A stretch of 6,485 bases of DNA, from contig JAJRTD010000374.1 of assembly GCA_024278435.1 (NCBI GenBank), forward strand, positions 1 through 6,485, given 5' to 3'. The notes below the pieces were generated by a model. The model saw only the letters and a list, made by a program, of their open reading frames with translations. It searched no databases and was not told the DNA's origin. Origin of the DNA: Gammaproteobacteria bacterium. GTDB lineage: Bacteria; Pseudomonadota; Gammaproteobacteria; SZUA-229. Made by a program: the position numbers and the translations under genes. Position 1 is the first letter of the stretch. Every line of letters begins with the position of its first letter. This document shows, piece by piece, positions 6,263 through 6,485 of the stretch.

Positions 6263-6485
6263 GTGAACATTCAACAGGCACTGCAGCAGGCAACACAGGA
6301 CCTTACCGCTTCCAGCCCCAGCGCTGCACTGGACGCGCAGGTACTGTTAGCCAGCGTGCTGCAATGCAACAGCGCGCATTTAATTGCCTGGCCGGAAAAG
6401 CCTCTCACGCCACAGCAACAGTCGGACTACCGGCAGCTTGTCGAGCAACGCCGGCAGGGAAAACCGGTAGCGCATTTAACCGGCA
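6263..6485 (+). CDS. prmC: Release factor glutamine methyltransferase PrmC (5' part only)
   Basis: PrmC (HemK) transfers a methyl group from S-adenosylmethionine to the GGQ glutamine of RF1 and RF2, raising their release activity. Only the first 74 codons are in the window, corresponding to the N-terminal helical substrate-binding domain. Recognisable stretches are MNIQQALQQA, LDAQVLLASVL, the AWPEKPLT segment near residues 42-49, and RRQGKPVAHLTG at the edge, the last matching the family's RRxxGEPVAYLTG. The SAM-binding domain and NPPY motif lie beyond the window. The start is GTG at 6263; an adjacent GTG at 6260 is equally in frame. No Shine-Dalgarno is visible, so initiation may depend on ribosomes finishing prfA 18 bases upstream. 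The gene is in the same frame as prfA with only the prfA TAA between them. Confidence 0.94.
   Translation, partial: MNIQQALQQATQDLTASSPSAALDAQVLLASVLQCNSAHLIAWPEKPLTPQQQSDYRQLVEQRRQGKPVAHLTG

Overview
The window holds a conserved gammaproteobacterial housekeeping locus. The evidence is the divergent gene order lbcA-lolB-ispE / hemA-prfA-prmC, the same neighbourhood as in Pseudomonas aeruginosa around PA4664-PA4669 (recalled, not searched). Base composition is intermediate in the genes and AT-rich between the divergent operons. The genus cannot be named from the sequence.

Layout. Positions 1-228 hold no protein gene. They contain an 89-bp tandem repeat: two perfect copies, plus a third that decays into the 3' end of ispE. 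Each unit, read on the minus strand, carries what looks like the 5' part of a tRNA-Gln gene followed by a hairpin with a T-run. Reading leftward on the minus strand, 3643 to 229 encode a tetratricopeptide-repeat lipoprotein (LbcA-like), the outer-membrane lipoprotein receptor LolB, and the isoprenoid kinase IspE, with short gaps that suggest one transcript. Positions 3644-3878 are the shared AT-rich divergent promoter region, with overlapping dyads. Reading rightward, hemA (glutamyl-tRNA reductase) overlaps prfA (release factor 1) by one base. prmC (release-factor glutamine methyltransferase) starts 18 bases later and is cut by the window edge.

How the genes relate. LbcA and LolB are both lipoproteins predicted to reach the outer membrane. 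LolB inserts such lipoproteins, and in Pseudomonas LbcA presents substrates to the periplasmic protease CtpA. IspE makes precursors for quinones and for the undecaprenyl carrier of the cell wall. HemA starts tetrapyrrole synthesis from Glu-tRNA. PrmC methylates the GGQ glutamine of the release factor encoded just upstream.

The protein-coding part is ordinary. I see no defence, mobile or biosynthetic system. The one structure not explained by conserved genes is the tRNA-Gln-like tandem repeat at the left edge. Several genes also have non-ATG starts or lack a clear Shine-Dalgarno sequence, so some starts are uncertain.
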